From Enhydrobacter aerosaccus (GTDB taxonomy: Bacteria > Pseudomonadota > Alphaproteobacteria > Reyranellales > Reyranellaceae), in assembly GCF_900167455.1 (NCBI RefSeq), contig NZ_FUWJ01000007.1:1-64000 (forward strand): a stretch of DNA of 64,000 nt, read 5' to 3'. Positions 8,049 to 15,507 of the stretch are shown here, in pieces. Under the pieces are notes generated by a model. It ran no database searches and was not told the origin of the DNA. It worked only from the letters and a program-made list of their open reading frames with translations. The translations under genes and the position numbers were made by a program. How positions within the stretch are numbered: the stretch's first letter is position 1; the number at the start of each line of letters is the position of its first letter.

Positions 8049-8102
8049 ATCGCCGAGAAAAGCCCGAAGATAGAGTTCTCGGACATCCGGGAGCGGGCCT
8101 GA
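8049..8102 (+). pseudogene. Duplicated prfC 3' end (18 codons)
   Basis: A copy of the last 17 codons plus stop of prfC (ending SDIRERA), carrying one Lys-to-Glu change and silent changes. It has no start of its own and is a by-product of the 208-bp tandem duplication. Confidence 0.85.
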
Positions 8103-8162
8103 CGCCTAACCACCCGGACTGTGTCATCCCAACCGTAGGGAGGGATCTCTGGCTGCGTCGAT

Positions 8163-8193
8163 CAGGGATCCTTCGCTGCGCTCAGGATGACAC
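8163..8193 (+). repeat. 31-bp dispersed repeat, copy 2
   Basis: Same sequence as 7955-7985, displaced by exactly 208 bp. Confidence 0.8.
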
Positions 8194-8200
8194 GGTCGGG

Positions 8201-8414
8201 GTGGCTGGGTGTTTCACAAGAAGGCGGTGTCATCCGCCAACGCCGTCCTCGACCTGTCGGGTGGCTGGGTGTTTCGCAAGAAGGCGGTGTCATCCGCCAA
8301 CGCCGTCCTCGACCTGTCGGGTGGTTGGGTGTTTCACAAGAAGGCGGTGTCATCCGCCAACGCCGTCCTCGACCTGTCGGGTGGTTGGGTGTTTCGCAAG
8401 AAGGCGGTGTCATC
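8201..8414 (+). repeat. 60-bp tandem repeat array, about 3.6 copies
   Basis: Units 8201-8260, 8261-8320, 8321-8380 and a partial unit 8381-8414. A fifth related copy sits at 7993-8048 in unit 1 of the larger duplication. Single-base variants mark the units: TTTCACAAG, TTTCGCAAG, TTTCACAAG, TTTCGCAAG at one site, and GGCTGG, GGCTGG, GGTTGG, GGTTGG at another. The period is 20 codons. The repeats are contiguous with no unique spacers, so this is a VNTR-like array and not a CRISPR. Confidence 0.9.
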
Positions 8415-8437
8415 CTGAGCGCAGCGAAGGATCCCTG
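8407..8437 (-). repeat. 31-bp dispersed repeat, inverted copy
   Basis: Perfect reverse complement of the repeat at 7955-7985. It closes the array region on the right, and with 8163-8193 it could form a long stem enclosing the 60-bp repeats. Confidence 0.8.
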
Positions 8438-8600
8438 CCAACACCCGACCGAGGCGGGATCCCTCGCTTGGGCGCGCAGTTGCTGCGTGCTCCTCCGAGG
8501 CCTAGGCGCTCACGACTGGCGTGCGGAATGGCGGGCTTTCCGCGCTCGGCGAGGTGTGGAAAGCTCGTGGTTCCATTCGCAGAACAGGACGGGGCGGACC

Positions 8601-10319
8601 ATGCATGACATCGTCATCCGCGGCGGCACCATCGTCGACGGCACGGGAGCGCCGGCGGTCCAGGGCGACGTCGCCCTCTCCGGCGGCACGATCGCCCAGG
8701 TCGGCGGCAAGGCCGGACCGGGCCGGCGCGAGGTCAAGGCCGACGGCCGTCTCGTCACGCCCGGCTGGGTCGACGTGCACACCCACTATGACGGCCAGGC
8801 GACCTGGGATCCGGTGCTGGCGCCATCCTCCTGGCACGGCGCCACGACCGTCGTGTTCGGCAATTGCGGCGTCGGCTTCGCGCCGGTGCGGCCGCGGCAC
8901 CAGAAGGCGCTGATCGAGCTCATGGAGGGCGTCGAGGACATCCCGGGCATCGTGCTGTCCGAGGGCCTCAAGTGGGATTGGGAGAGCTTCCCCGATTATC
9001 TCGATGCGCTCGCCCGGCTGCCGCGCACCATCGATATCGGCGCCCAGCTCGCGCATCATCCGCTGCGCGTCTATGCCATGGGCGAGCGCGCGATCGCCCG
9101 CGAGAACGCCACGGCCGAGGACATCGAGACGATGGCCCGGCTGACCGAGGAGGCGCTGAAGGCCGGCGCCGTCGGCTTCACCACCAGCCGCACCGACCAG
9201 CACAAGACGCTGGCCGGCGACCTCGTGCCCGGGCGCTACGCCGAGCATGAGGAGCTGATCGCCATCGGCAAGGCGATGGGCCGCGCCGGGCGCGGCACCT
9301 TCGGCATGTTGTCCGACTTCGAGGACGAGGCGGCCGAGTTCGGCTGGCTGCGCCAGGTCGCGAAGGACAGCGGCCGGCCGGTCTGGTTCCTGCTCACCGA
9401 CCGGAGCTACGACCCCGAGCGCTATCGCCGCCTGATGGACGGCGTCCGGGCCGCGCGCGCCGACAACCTGCCGCTCTATGCCCAGGTCGCGGGTCGGCCG
9501 GTCGGGCTGACGCTCGGCCTCAACACCTCGCTCAATCCCTTCGCGCTGCGCGAGGCCTTCGCCGACATCTCCAGGCTGCCGCCGGCCGAGATGCTGGCGA
9601 AGCTGCGCGATCCTGCGATGCGTCGCCTGATCCTGTCGCAGGAGGCCTCGCCGCGGCTGCTCGAGGTGCTGCCGCCGCTGTCGCGCCAGATCGCGACGCG
9701 CTGGGACCGCATGTACCTGCTGGGCGAGACGCCGGACTACGAGCCCGCACCGGAACGCAGCGTCGACGCCATGGCGGCGGCGGCCGGCGTTACACCGGCC
9801 GAGTATTGCTACGACTATCTGGTCGGCGGCGACGGGCAGCGCATGGTCTATTTCCCGGTCACCAACTACGTGCATGGCGATCTCGAAGTGGTGCGCGAGA
9901 TGATCGAGGATCCGCACACCATCCTCGGCCTGTCCGACGGCGGCGCGCATTGCGGCGTGATCTGCGATGCCTCGCTCAACACCACCATGCTGGCCCACTG
10001 GGTGCGCGATCGCACGCGCGGGCCGCGTCTGCCGCTGGAATTCGCCGTCCGCCGCATGACCAGCAGCACGGCCGATTTCTATGGGTTCCACGACCGCGGC
10101 CGGCTGCAGCCGGGCAAGAAGGCCGATGTGAACGTCATCGACTTCGACGGCCTGCATCTCTATTCGCCGAAGATGATCTTCGACTTGCCGGCCGGGGGCC
10201 GCCGACTCGTCCAGGAGGTCGACGGCTACGACATGACGATCTGCTCGGGCGTGCCGATCTTCGAGAAAGGCGAGGAGACCGGGGCGCGCCCCGGCAAGCT
10301 GGTGCGGTCGACGGCCTGA
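8601..10319 (+). CDS. D-aminoacylase / N-acyl-D-amino-acid deacylase family amidohydrolase
   Basis: 572 residues of the metal-dependent amidohydrolase superfamily, the group that deacylates N-acyl-D-amino acids or related amides. The N-terminal beta domain reads MHDIVIRGGTIVDGTGAPA; the metal site starts at VDVHTHYDGQ (H60, H62). It continues with a TIM barrel including QLAHHPLR and LSDGGAHCG, and a C-terminal LQPGKKADVNVIDF strand typical of the family. The ATG at 8601 is chosen because homologous enzymes begin at this strand. The open frame upstream consists of repeat DNA. Substrate is not determinable. Confidence 0.9.
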   Translation: MHDIVIRGGTIVDGTGAPAVQGDVALSGGTIAQVGGKAGPGRREVKADGRLVTPGWVDVHTHYDGQATWDPVLAPSSWHGATTVVFGNCGVGFAPVRPRHQKALIELMEGVEDIPGIVLSEGLKWDWESFPDYLDALARLPRTIDIGAQLAHHPLRVYAMGERAIARENATAEDIETMARLTEEALKAGAVGFTTSRTDQHKTLAGDLVPGRYAEHEELIAIGKAMGRAGRGTFGMLSDFEDEAAEFGWLRQVAKDSGRPVWFLLTDRSYDPERYRRLMDGVRAARADNLPLYAQVAGRPVGLTLGLNTSLNPFALREAFADISRLPPAEMLAKLRDPAMRRLILSQEASPRLLEVLPPLSRQIATRWDRMYLLGETPDYEPAPERSVDAMAAAAGVTPAEYCYDYLVGGDGQRMVYFPVTNYVHGDLEVVREMIEDPHTILGLSDGGAHCGVICDASLNTTMLAHWVRDRTRGPRLPLEFAVRRMTSSTADFYGFHDRGRLQPGKKADVNVIDFDGLHLYSPKMIFDLPAGGRRLVQEVDGYDMTICSGVPIFEKGEETGARPGKLVRSTA

Positions 10320-10340
10320 CGATCGGCCCGACGGGCGGCT

Positions 10341-10385
10341 CGGCGACCAGCGACAGGCCCTGGCGCAGGCGCCGCCCATCAGCAT
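10341..10385. pseudogene. Copied fragment of the downstream amidohydrolase gene 3' end
   Basis: 45 bp matching 10594-10638 (the C-terminal codons of the 10585-11424 gene, antisense here) at 41 positions by eye. It is joined directly to a prfC-derived fragment at 10387. It has no coding capacity of its own and looks like debris of a small duplication or template switch. Confidence 0.75.
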
Positions 10386-10386
10386 T

Positions 10387-10437
10387 CTGGAGCTCGGCCG
10401 AGAGCAAGGCCGACCTGGAAGCCTTCACGTCCATCAA
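10387..10437 (+). pseudogene. Copied internal fragment of prfC
   Basis: Matches prfC 7717-7767. The core CGGCCGAGAGCAAGGCCGAC and the following GGAAGCCTTCA are identical, with scattered changes at the ends. It lies 2.67 kb from its source, immediately after the amidohydrolase-derived fragment, making a two-source chimera. Confidence 0.75.
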
Positions 10438-10459
10438 TCACGCGGTTCGCGGCTTCGTT

Positions 10460-10577
10460 TCTTCCCCATTCAAATGGGGAAGTGCCCCGAAGGGGCGATG
10501 GGGTCATGGCGCCGCGGTCAATCATGACCCCTCCGTCGGCCTATGAGGCCGACACCTCCCCATCTGAATGGGGAGGC
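10460..10577. repeat. Cluster of hairpins (BIME-like mosaic repeat)
   Basis: Five stems follow in order: TTCCCCATT/AATGGGGAA (10462-10481), GCCCC/GGGGC (10484-10496), GGGGTCATG/CATGACCCC (10500-10531), GTCGGCCT/AGGCCGAC (10535-10553) and CCTCCCCAT/ATGGGGAGG (10555-10576). The first and last stems are similar, so the block is a large imperfect palindrome. It lies between convergent genes and may act as a bidirectional transcription terminator. Confidence 0.7.
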
Positions 10578-10584
10578 GCGCTTT

Positions 10585-11424
10585 CTACCGCTTCGGCGAC
10601 CAGTGATAGGCCTTGGCGCAGGCGCCACCCATCAGCATCGCGCGCTCGGAGTCGCTGAGGCGCTTGGTCTCCAGGAACGGCTTCACCGCCTGCTCGTAGT
10701 TCACGACCGCGAAGGCGCGGGTCCAGTCGGTGCCCCACAGGCAACGTTCGAAGCCCCAGGCATCGAAGATTCGGGCGAGCGGGTCCCAGATGTCGGGGAA
10801 GGGATAGGGTTGCTTCGACAGGGTGCAGGCGCCGCTGACCTTGATCACCACGTTCGGCCGCTTGGCGAGTTCCAGCACCTTCGGCAGGTCGGCCCAGGGC
10901 TGCGGCGGCGCCGGCGGCACGCGTGGCTGCAGCAGCCCCATATGGTCGAGGACGAAGCGCACGTTGGGGTGGCGGTCGATCAGCTTCGTGCCGTCCTCGA
11001 TCTTGCCCCAGCACAGGAAGTTGACCGGGAAATCGTGCTGCACCGCGGCCTTGAGAACGCGGTCGAAGCCGGGATCGTCGGGCGCGCGCGGGTTCTCCTC
11101 GCGCAGGAAGATGCGGATGGCGACCGCGCCCGGCTGCTTCTTCCACTCGGCGATCACGTCGGCCACCGCCGGATTGTCGGGATCGACTGGCTTGACGATC
11201 GCCAGGCGTCCCGGGTGCTGGCGCTGCACCTCGACGGCGTAGCTCGCGTCGTACTGGTAGAGCGAGAAGGCCGAGACGAAGATCGCGCCGTCGACGCCGA
11301 CCTTGTCCATCGCCGCGACCATCTCGTCGCCCGTCACATGCGGCGGCCAGTTCGGCACGCTGGCCCAGGGCCGCTTCGGCGTGTTGGCTTCGTAGGCGTG
11401 AACCTGACTGTCGATGATCGTCAT
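10585..11424 (-). CDS. Amidohydrolase family 2 (TIM-barrel) protein
   Basis: 279 residues of the amidohydrolase-2 group (lactonases and decarboxylases of aromatic or lactone catabolism). It starts IIDSQVHAYE where HxH is usual; only one His is present here (QVH). Later landmarks are FVLDHMGL, VVIKVSGA and CLWGTDWTR, with a probable metal or catalytic Asp in GTDW. AGGAGG lies just before the ATG at 11424. The divergent QVH motif is compatible with members that do not need two metals. It is downstream of the CoA-transferase and probably in the same unit (about 40 bp gap). Confidence 0.85.
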   Translation of the reverse strand: MTIIDSQVHAYEANTPKRPWASVPNWPPHVTGDEMVAAMDKVGVDGAIFVSAFSLYQYDASYAVEVQRQHPGRLAIVKPVDPDNPAVADVIAEWKKQPGAVAIRIFLREENPRAPDDPGFDRVLKAAVQHDFPVNFLCWGKIEDGTKLIDRHPNVRFVLDHMGLLQPRVPPAPPQPWADLPKVLELAKRPNVVIKVSGACTLSKQPYPFPDIWDPLARIFDAWGFERCLWGTDWTRAFAVVNYEQAVKPFLETKRLSDSERAMLMGGACAKAYHWSPKR

Positions 11425-11463
11425 TGGCTTCCTCCTGTGGTTGCTGGAGTCGCGCGCTCCCGG

Positions 11464-12771
11464 TTACGCCTTCTTCTTCTCCGTCCCCTTCTTCTCCGTC
11501 ACCGGCACCGTGACGCCCTCGGCGCGCAGGCTGGCGAGCTCGGCGGCGGGCAGGCCCAGAATGTCGCCGAGGGCGGCGTCGGTATGCTGCCCCAGCGTCG
11601 GCGCCGGCCGCCTGATCTCCGACTTGCCGCCGGTGTGGAGGCGGATCGGCGAGATCGGCACGCGTGTCCTGCCGCGCCGGGGATGATCGACATCGACCCA
11701 GAAGCCGCGCGCCTCGAGATGCGGATCGTAGGCGACCTCGCGCGCGGTCTTGACCGGCGCGCAGGGAACATGCGCCTCATTCAGAAGCTTCAGCACCTCG
11801 TCCTTGGTCCGCGGCAGCGTCCAGGCCGACACCAGCGCATCGATCTCGTCCATGTGCTTCGCGCGGCCCGGCGTCGTCGAATAATCGGGGTTCTCGAGCA
11901 GGTCGGGCCGCCCCAGCATCCGGCACATCGAGTGCCAGTGCCGCTCGGCCGAGGTGAAGATCGCGACATAGCCGTCGCTGCAGGGATAGGTGTTGTAGGG
12001 CGCGATCGCGAGCGCGGGATGGCGGTTGCCGGTGCGGTGCGGGACGTTGGTGTCGCCGTCCATCACCGCGCCCAGCGCCGAGGCGATCGAGATGGCGCCG
12101 GCCTCGTGCATGGCGACCTCGACGCGTTGTCCTTCGCCAGTGCGCTCGCGCTGCACCAGCGCCCCGAGGATACCGGCGCAGAGATGGATGCCGGCCAGGA
12201 AGTCGCACACCGCCGCGCCCGCCTTGGTCGGCGGCCCGTCGGCATCGCCTGTGGCGTTGGTGATGCCGCTCATCGCCTGCACGGTGACGTCCATGGCGGG
12301 AAGATCGCGATAGGGACCGTCGAGGCCGAAGCCGGAACTGCCGCCATAGACCAGGCGCGGATTGAGCTTGTGCAGCACGTCCCAGCCCAATCCGAGACGA
12401 TCCATGACGCCGGCGGCGAAGTTCTCGATCAGCACGTCGGCCTTTTCGACCAGCGCCAGGAAGATCTCCTTGCCGCGCGGTTGCTTGAGGTCGAGCACGA
12501 CCGACTCCTTGTTGGAGTTCAGCATCACCAGCGGATAGGGCTCGACCTCGCGCTTGCGGCGGCGCACGACGTCGCCCTCCGGCGGTTCGATCTTGAGCAC
12601 GCGCGCGCCCATGAAGGCGAGCTGCAGGCCGCAATAGGGGCCGTTGTAGATCTGCCCGAGATCGAGGACGAGCATGCCGTCCAGCGGCCGCTTGATGGGC
12701 GGAAGACCGGTCGCGGCGGCTTTCTTCGGGGACGGGGGCTTCGGGGACGCGGAACGGGAGCGGGAAGTCAT
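11464..12771 (-). CDS. CaiB/BaiF family III CoA-transferase
   Basis: 435 residues. Family III enzymes move CoA between organic acids. Seen here are the N-terminal LDLGQIYNGPYCGLQLAFMG, the KIEPPEGDVVR nucleotide-binding loop, SVVLDLKQPRGKEIF, and the conserved Asp region LPAMDVTVQAMSG with the likely catalytic aspartate. An N-terminal Ser/Lys-rich extension (about 30 residues) and a Lys-rich C-terminal tail (TEKKGTEKKKA) are unusual. The start at 12771 overlaps the stop of the upstream deacetylase (ATGA), suggesting translational coupling. Substrate unknown; the context suggests amide or purine-like catabolism. Confidence 0.9.
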   Translation of the reverse strand: MTSRSRSASPKPPSPKKAAATGLPPIKRPLDGMLVLDLGQIYNGPYCGLQLAFMGARVLKIEPPEGDVVRRRKREVEPYPLVMLNSNKESVVLDLKQPRGKEIFLALVEKADVLIENFAAGVMDRLGLGWDVLHKLNPRLVYGGSSGFGLDGPYRDLPAMDVTVQAMSGITNATGDADGPPTKAGAAVCDFLAGIHLCAGILGALVQRERTGEGQRVEVAMHEAGAISIASALGAVMDGDTNVPHRTGNRHPALAIAPYNTYPCSDGYVAIFTSAERHWHSMCRMLGRPDLLENPDYSTTPGRAKHMDEIDALVSAWTLPRTKDEVLKLLNEAHVPCAPVKTAREVAYDPHLEARGFWVDVDHPRRGRTRVPISPIRLHTGGKSEIRRPAPTLGQHTDAALGDILGLPAAELASLRAEGVTVPVTEKKGTEKKKA

Positions 12772-13670
12772 GACTCGGGATGAACCTTCTTCCAGTGCCG
12801 CGCGATGTCGACGCGGCGCGCGACCCACACCTTCGGCTGCTCGGCCAGCCAGTCGAGCACGCGGGCGAGACCGAACGCGCGGCCGGGATGGCCGATGATG
12901 CGATCGTGCAGGCCGAAGCTCAGCATGCGCGGCGGATCCTCCTCCAGCACGCACTGCACCGCGTTCCTGATGTAGGCGAGGTATTCGTCGCCGCTGGTCA
13001 TGCCCTGGCGGGCGAAGCGCACGTCGTTGTGGACCAGCGAGTAGGGCACGATGAGCTGCTGGCGCTGTCCCACCTTGCGCCAGTAGGGCAGCTCGTCGTC
13101 GTAAGCGTCACTGTCGTATTCGTAGCCCGCGTCGAGCAGCAGCGTCCGCGTCTGGAGCGAAGGCGCGTAGCGGCTGTACCAGCCGGCCGGCCGCGTGCCG
13201 ATGGTGCGGGTGATGCTCTCGGTAGCCCGCTCGATCTGACGGCGCTCGACATCGGGCGTCAGGTTGCCGTGGATCTCCCAGCGGTAGCCATGGCCGGCGA
13301 CGTCCCATCCAGCTTCGCGCATCGCCGCGCAAGCCTCGGGATTGCGTTCGAGGGCGCGGGCGATGGCGAAGACGGTGCAGGGCAGCTTGCGCTTGGCGAA
13401 GATGCGGTGCAGGCGCCAGAAGCCGGCACGGCTGCCGTACTCGAACATGCTTTCGGCGCCGAGGTCGCGTCCCTTGACCGCCGCGGTCGAGCCTTCGGTC
13501 AGCGCCGTCTCGGAGGCGGGATCGCCATCCGGCACGGCATACTCGCCGCCCTCTTCGTAGTTGATGACGAAATTGACCGCGACATGCGCGCCGCCCGGCC
13601 AGCGCGGGTCGGGGGGATTGCGCCCGTAGCCCACGAAATCGCGGACGCGGCCGGCCTCTTCATCGGTCAT
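12768..13670 (-). CDS. PuuE-like polysaccharide deacetylase family protein (allantoinase type)
   Basis: 300 residues. The N-terminus GYGRNPPDPRWPGGAHVAVN and NYEEGGE are hallmark segments of PuuE, the metal-independent allantoinase branch of the NodB deacetylase fold. It also has HGYRWEIH and a C-terminal LSFGLHDRIIGHPGR. Allantoinase opens allantoin to allantoate, but paralogues with other amide substrates are common and no other purine genes are present, so the substrate is uncertain. It overlaps the CoA-transferase start by 4 bp and leads the operon with the amidohydrolase-2 gene. Confidence 0.85.
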   Translation of the reverse strand: MTDEEAGRVRDFVGYGRNPPDPRWPGGAHVAVNFVINYEEGGEYAVPDGDPASETALTEGSTAAVKGRDLGAESMFEYGSRAGFWRLHRIFAKRKLPCTVFAIARALERNPEACAAMREAGWDVAGHGYRWEIHGNLTPDVERRQIERATESITRTIGTRPAGWYSRYAPSLQTRTLLLDAGYEYDSDAYDDELPYWRKVGQRQQLIVPYSLVHNDVRFARQGMTSGDEYLAYIRNAVQCVLEEDPPRMLSFGLHDRIIGHPGRAFGLARVLDWLAEQPKVWVARRVDIARHWKKVHPES

Positions 13671-13791
13671 CGATCACCTCGCATCGGCGACTTTATCGCG
13701 GACCGCCGGCCCGGGAAGCGCCAAGCGCATGCCGAGCCGTTGTGCGGAGCGCCGTTCCGATACCGACGGGAATATGCTCTAAGCTCGCGCC

Positions 13792-14142
13792 ATGAGCGCC
13801 ATCAGACGAATCGATCCCGGCCCCCGCATGAGCGAGGCCGTGGTGAAGGGCAACCGCATTTACTGCTCGGGCATGATCCCCGAGGACACCGGCACGGACA
13901 TCGCCAGCCAGGTGAGGCAGACGCTGGCGGAGATCGACTCGCTGCTGGCCAAGGGCGGCAGCGACAAGTCGAAGATCCTGACCGCCACCATCTGGCTTGC
14001 CGATATCCGCGATTTCGCGGCCATGAACGCGGTGTGGGATGCCTGGGTCGTGCCTGACCAGGCGCCGGCGCGGGCGACCGTCGAGGCCAGACTCAGCGAT
14101 CCCGCCATGAAGGTGGAGATCATGGTCGTGGCGGCGATCTAG
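13792..14142 (+). CDS. RidA family protein (first copy)
   Basis: 116-residue protein of the YjgF/YER057c/RidA family. RidA enzymes hydrolyse reactive enamine/imine intermediates such as 2-aminoacrylate. The conserved C-terminal APARATVEARL contains the family arginine that binds the substrate carboxylate. The N-terminus IDPGPRMSEAVV resembles the second copy at 14992 (INAGPRMSSAVV), so the two are paralogues. It is divergent from the PuuE operon with a 121-bp shared promoter region, which suggests linked function in an imine-generating pathway. Confidence 0.92.
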   Translation: MSAIRRIDPGPRMSEAVVKGNRIYCSGMIPEDTGTDIASQVRQTLAEIDSLLAKGGSDKSKILTATIWLADIRDFAAMNAVWDAWVVPDQAPARATVEARLSDPAMKVEIMVVAAI

Positions 14143-14155
14143 GCCGCCAGTCCGT

Positions 14156-14902
14156 TCACGGCCGCGGCGGCGAGCGCCGTGGCGCCGGCTTCTTCGACGG
14201 CAGGGGAAGCACGATGGCAGCCGAGCAGACCGCATAGGGGAACGATCCGGACAGTTCGCCGTCGGTGCAGGTGCGCACCTCCGCCTTGCAGGACTGACCT
14301 GGGTTCACGACCGATGCTTCGAACGCCATCACGGAAGTCGCATGCGCCACGGTGCTGCCGGCGAAAGAGCAGCTCGCGCCGGGCGGCAGCGGAACCAGAT
14401 CCTGCTCGGAGGGCGGCGACGGAGCGGCGAGCATGACGGGTGTCGTCCGCGCATCGCCCTTGTTGAGCACGATCCAGCCCTGCTCCGTTTCGATGAAGGT
14501 GTTGCAGAACTCCCGGTCGGGCTTCCAGTCCATGCGCAGGCAGATCCACTGCCCGTCCTGCCGCCACGAGCCTGCGTAGCTTTGCTCGGCGGGCGGCTTG
14601 CCGTGTTCATAGACCGTGCGCGTCGCCGAATACTTGCCGTCGGCGCTGTAGAGCAGCTTGGAGTGGATCACCAGGAGGCGATTGCCGGTGATGTCAGTGC
14701 GCGCCGTATAGATCGGAGTGCCAACGAACCAGGGCGGTGGCTGATCGGCGAACTGCCAGTAGGCGATCGCGCCGCCGCCGATCAACACGACGATCGCGGC
14801 CACGATCCACGGCCAAACGCGGCGGCGGCGCTTGGCGGGGACGGGTAAGGCGGGCGAGTGGTCGGCGTGACTTTCGAAACTCTGAGGATCGGCGTCGGGC
14901 AA
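14156..14902 (-). CDS. Single-pass membrane protein of unknown function
   Basis: 248 residues. A Pro/Lys/Arg-rich N-terminus is followed by one transmembrane helix (about 29-50, VWPWIVAAIVVLIGGGAIAY) and a predicted periplasmic domain containing several cysteines and Trp-rich strands (SWRQDGQWICLRMDW). The tail is Pro/Arg-rich. No family recognised. The first in-frame start is TTG at 14902 with no good ribosome binding site, so the true start is uncertain. It lies between the two RidA genes on the opposite strand and converges on the first. Confidence 0.7.
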   Translation of the reverse strand: MPDADPQSFESHADHSPALPVPAKRRRRVWPWIVAAIVVLIGGGAIAYWQFADQPPPWFVGTPIYTARTDITGNRLLVIHSKLLYSADGKYSATRTVYEHGKPPAEQSYAGSWRQDGQWICLRMDWKPDREFCNTFIETEQGWIVLNKGDARTTPVMLAAPSPPSEQDLVPLPPGASCSFAGSTVAHATSVMAFEASVVNPGQSCKAEVRTCTDGELSGSFPYAVCSAAIVLPLPSKKPAPRRSPPRP

Positions 14903-14991
14903 AAAAGGTCGTCCGTTTCTTTTTCAACAGGATAACACGATCTGCTAAGGTCCGCGCCGTTTTCAGGCATCGCTGCCACGAGGAGAGAGCA

Positions 14992-15339
14992 ATGAGCATC
15001 AAGCGAATCAACGCCGGTCCGCGCATGTCGAGCGCCGTGGTCCATGGCGACACGGTCTATCTCGCTGGCCTGACGGCGGACGATTCCAGCCTCGACGTGA
15101 AGGGCCAGACCAAGCAGATCCTGGCCAAGATCGACAAGTTCCTGGCCGAGGCCGGCACCGACAAGTCGAAGGTGCTGTCGGCCAACATCTGGCTGACCGA
15201 TATCGCGACCTGGGGCCAGATGAACGAGGTATGGGACGCCTGGGTCTCCCCCGGCAATGCGCCCGCGCGCGCCACCGTCGAGGCAAAGCTCGCCGCGCCC
15301 GGCCTCAAGGTCGAGATCATGGTGCAGGCGGCCAAGTAA
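14992..15339 (+). CDS. RidA family protein (second copy)
   Basis: 115 residues, about half identical by eye to the RidA protein at 13792 (shared GPRMSxAVV, DKSKxL, NxVWDAWV, APARATVEAxL). The family arginine is retained. AGGAGA lies 5 nt before the ATG. A strong intrinsic terminator follows directly, so it is a monocistronic gene. The presence of two copies about 0.85 kb apart suggests different imine substrates or expression conditions. Confidence 0.92.
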   Translation: MSIKRINAGPRMSSAVVHGDTVYLAGLTADDSSLDVKGQTKQILAKIDKFLAEAGTDKSKVLSANIWLTDIATWGQMNEVWDAWVSPGNAPARATVEAKLAAPGLKVEIMVQAAK

Positions 15340-15362
15340 GCCGTTCGTCCTGGACGAAACGC

Positions 15363-15390
15363 AAAGGGCCGGCCATCGCCGGCCCTTTTT
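15363..15390 (+). terminator. Rho-independent terminator after the second RidA gene
   Basis: Stem AAGGGCCGGC / GCCGGCCCTT around CATC, followed by TTT. About 20 bp after the stop codon. Confidence 0.85.
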
Positions 15391-15507
15391 CATGGGAGCG
15401 GCGCGCTCCTATGAGCCTTCAATCCGCTTCGGCCTCGCATTTGCCGGTCTCGATGAACGACTTCCGGCCGCGCGCGTGCGGCCATGCCTGCGCGTAGCGG
15501 GCAGCCC

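Larger units (their letters stand above)
7841..8256. repeat. 208-bp tandem duplication spanning the prfC 3' end
   Basis: Two direct copies, 7841-8048 and 8049-8256. Each begins with the last 18 codons of prfC and continues through the downstream spacer to CCTCGACCTG. They differ at only a few positions (for example AAGATAAAG versus AAGATAGAG, and GACCACAGG versus AACCGTAGG). The sharp junction at 8048/8049 and near-identity indicate a fairly recent duplication. Part of unit 2 was then amplified as 60-bp repeats from 8201. Confidence 0.9.
7895..8600. other. 706-bp repeat-filled spacer between prfC and the amidohydrolase
   Basis: The whole interval is explained by repeats: the 208-bp duplication, the 60-bp array and the 31-bp inverted repeats. 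No independent gene is supported. A plus-strand frame stays open through the 60-bp array because the unit is a multiple of three, and it runs in frame into the amidohydrolase, which could mislead automated start calls. The last 160 bp (8440-8600) hold no recognisable feature besides the amidohydrolase leader. Confidence 0.7.

Noticed and set aside
8201..8414. Possible CRISPR array
   Set aside because: Units are contiguous 60-bp repeats with no unique spacers and no cas genes nearby.
8187..8600. Open frame through the 60-bp repeats, in frame with the amidohydrolase
   Set aside because: It is repeat DNA shared with non-coding copies at 7993-8048, and the enzyme family begins at the strand encoded from 8601. 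I treat the upstream part as non-coding.
15411..15500. Minus-strand frame reading ...PHARGRKSFIETGKCEAEAD before the FAD oxidase 3' end
   Set aside because: It has protein-like composition but no start codon, is under 30 codons, and matches no family I know. It may be a gene remnant, but GC-rich DNA gives such frames by chance.
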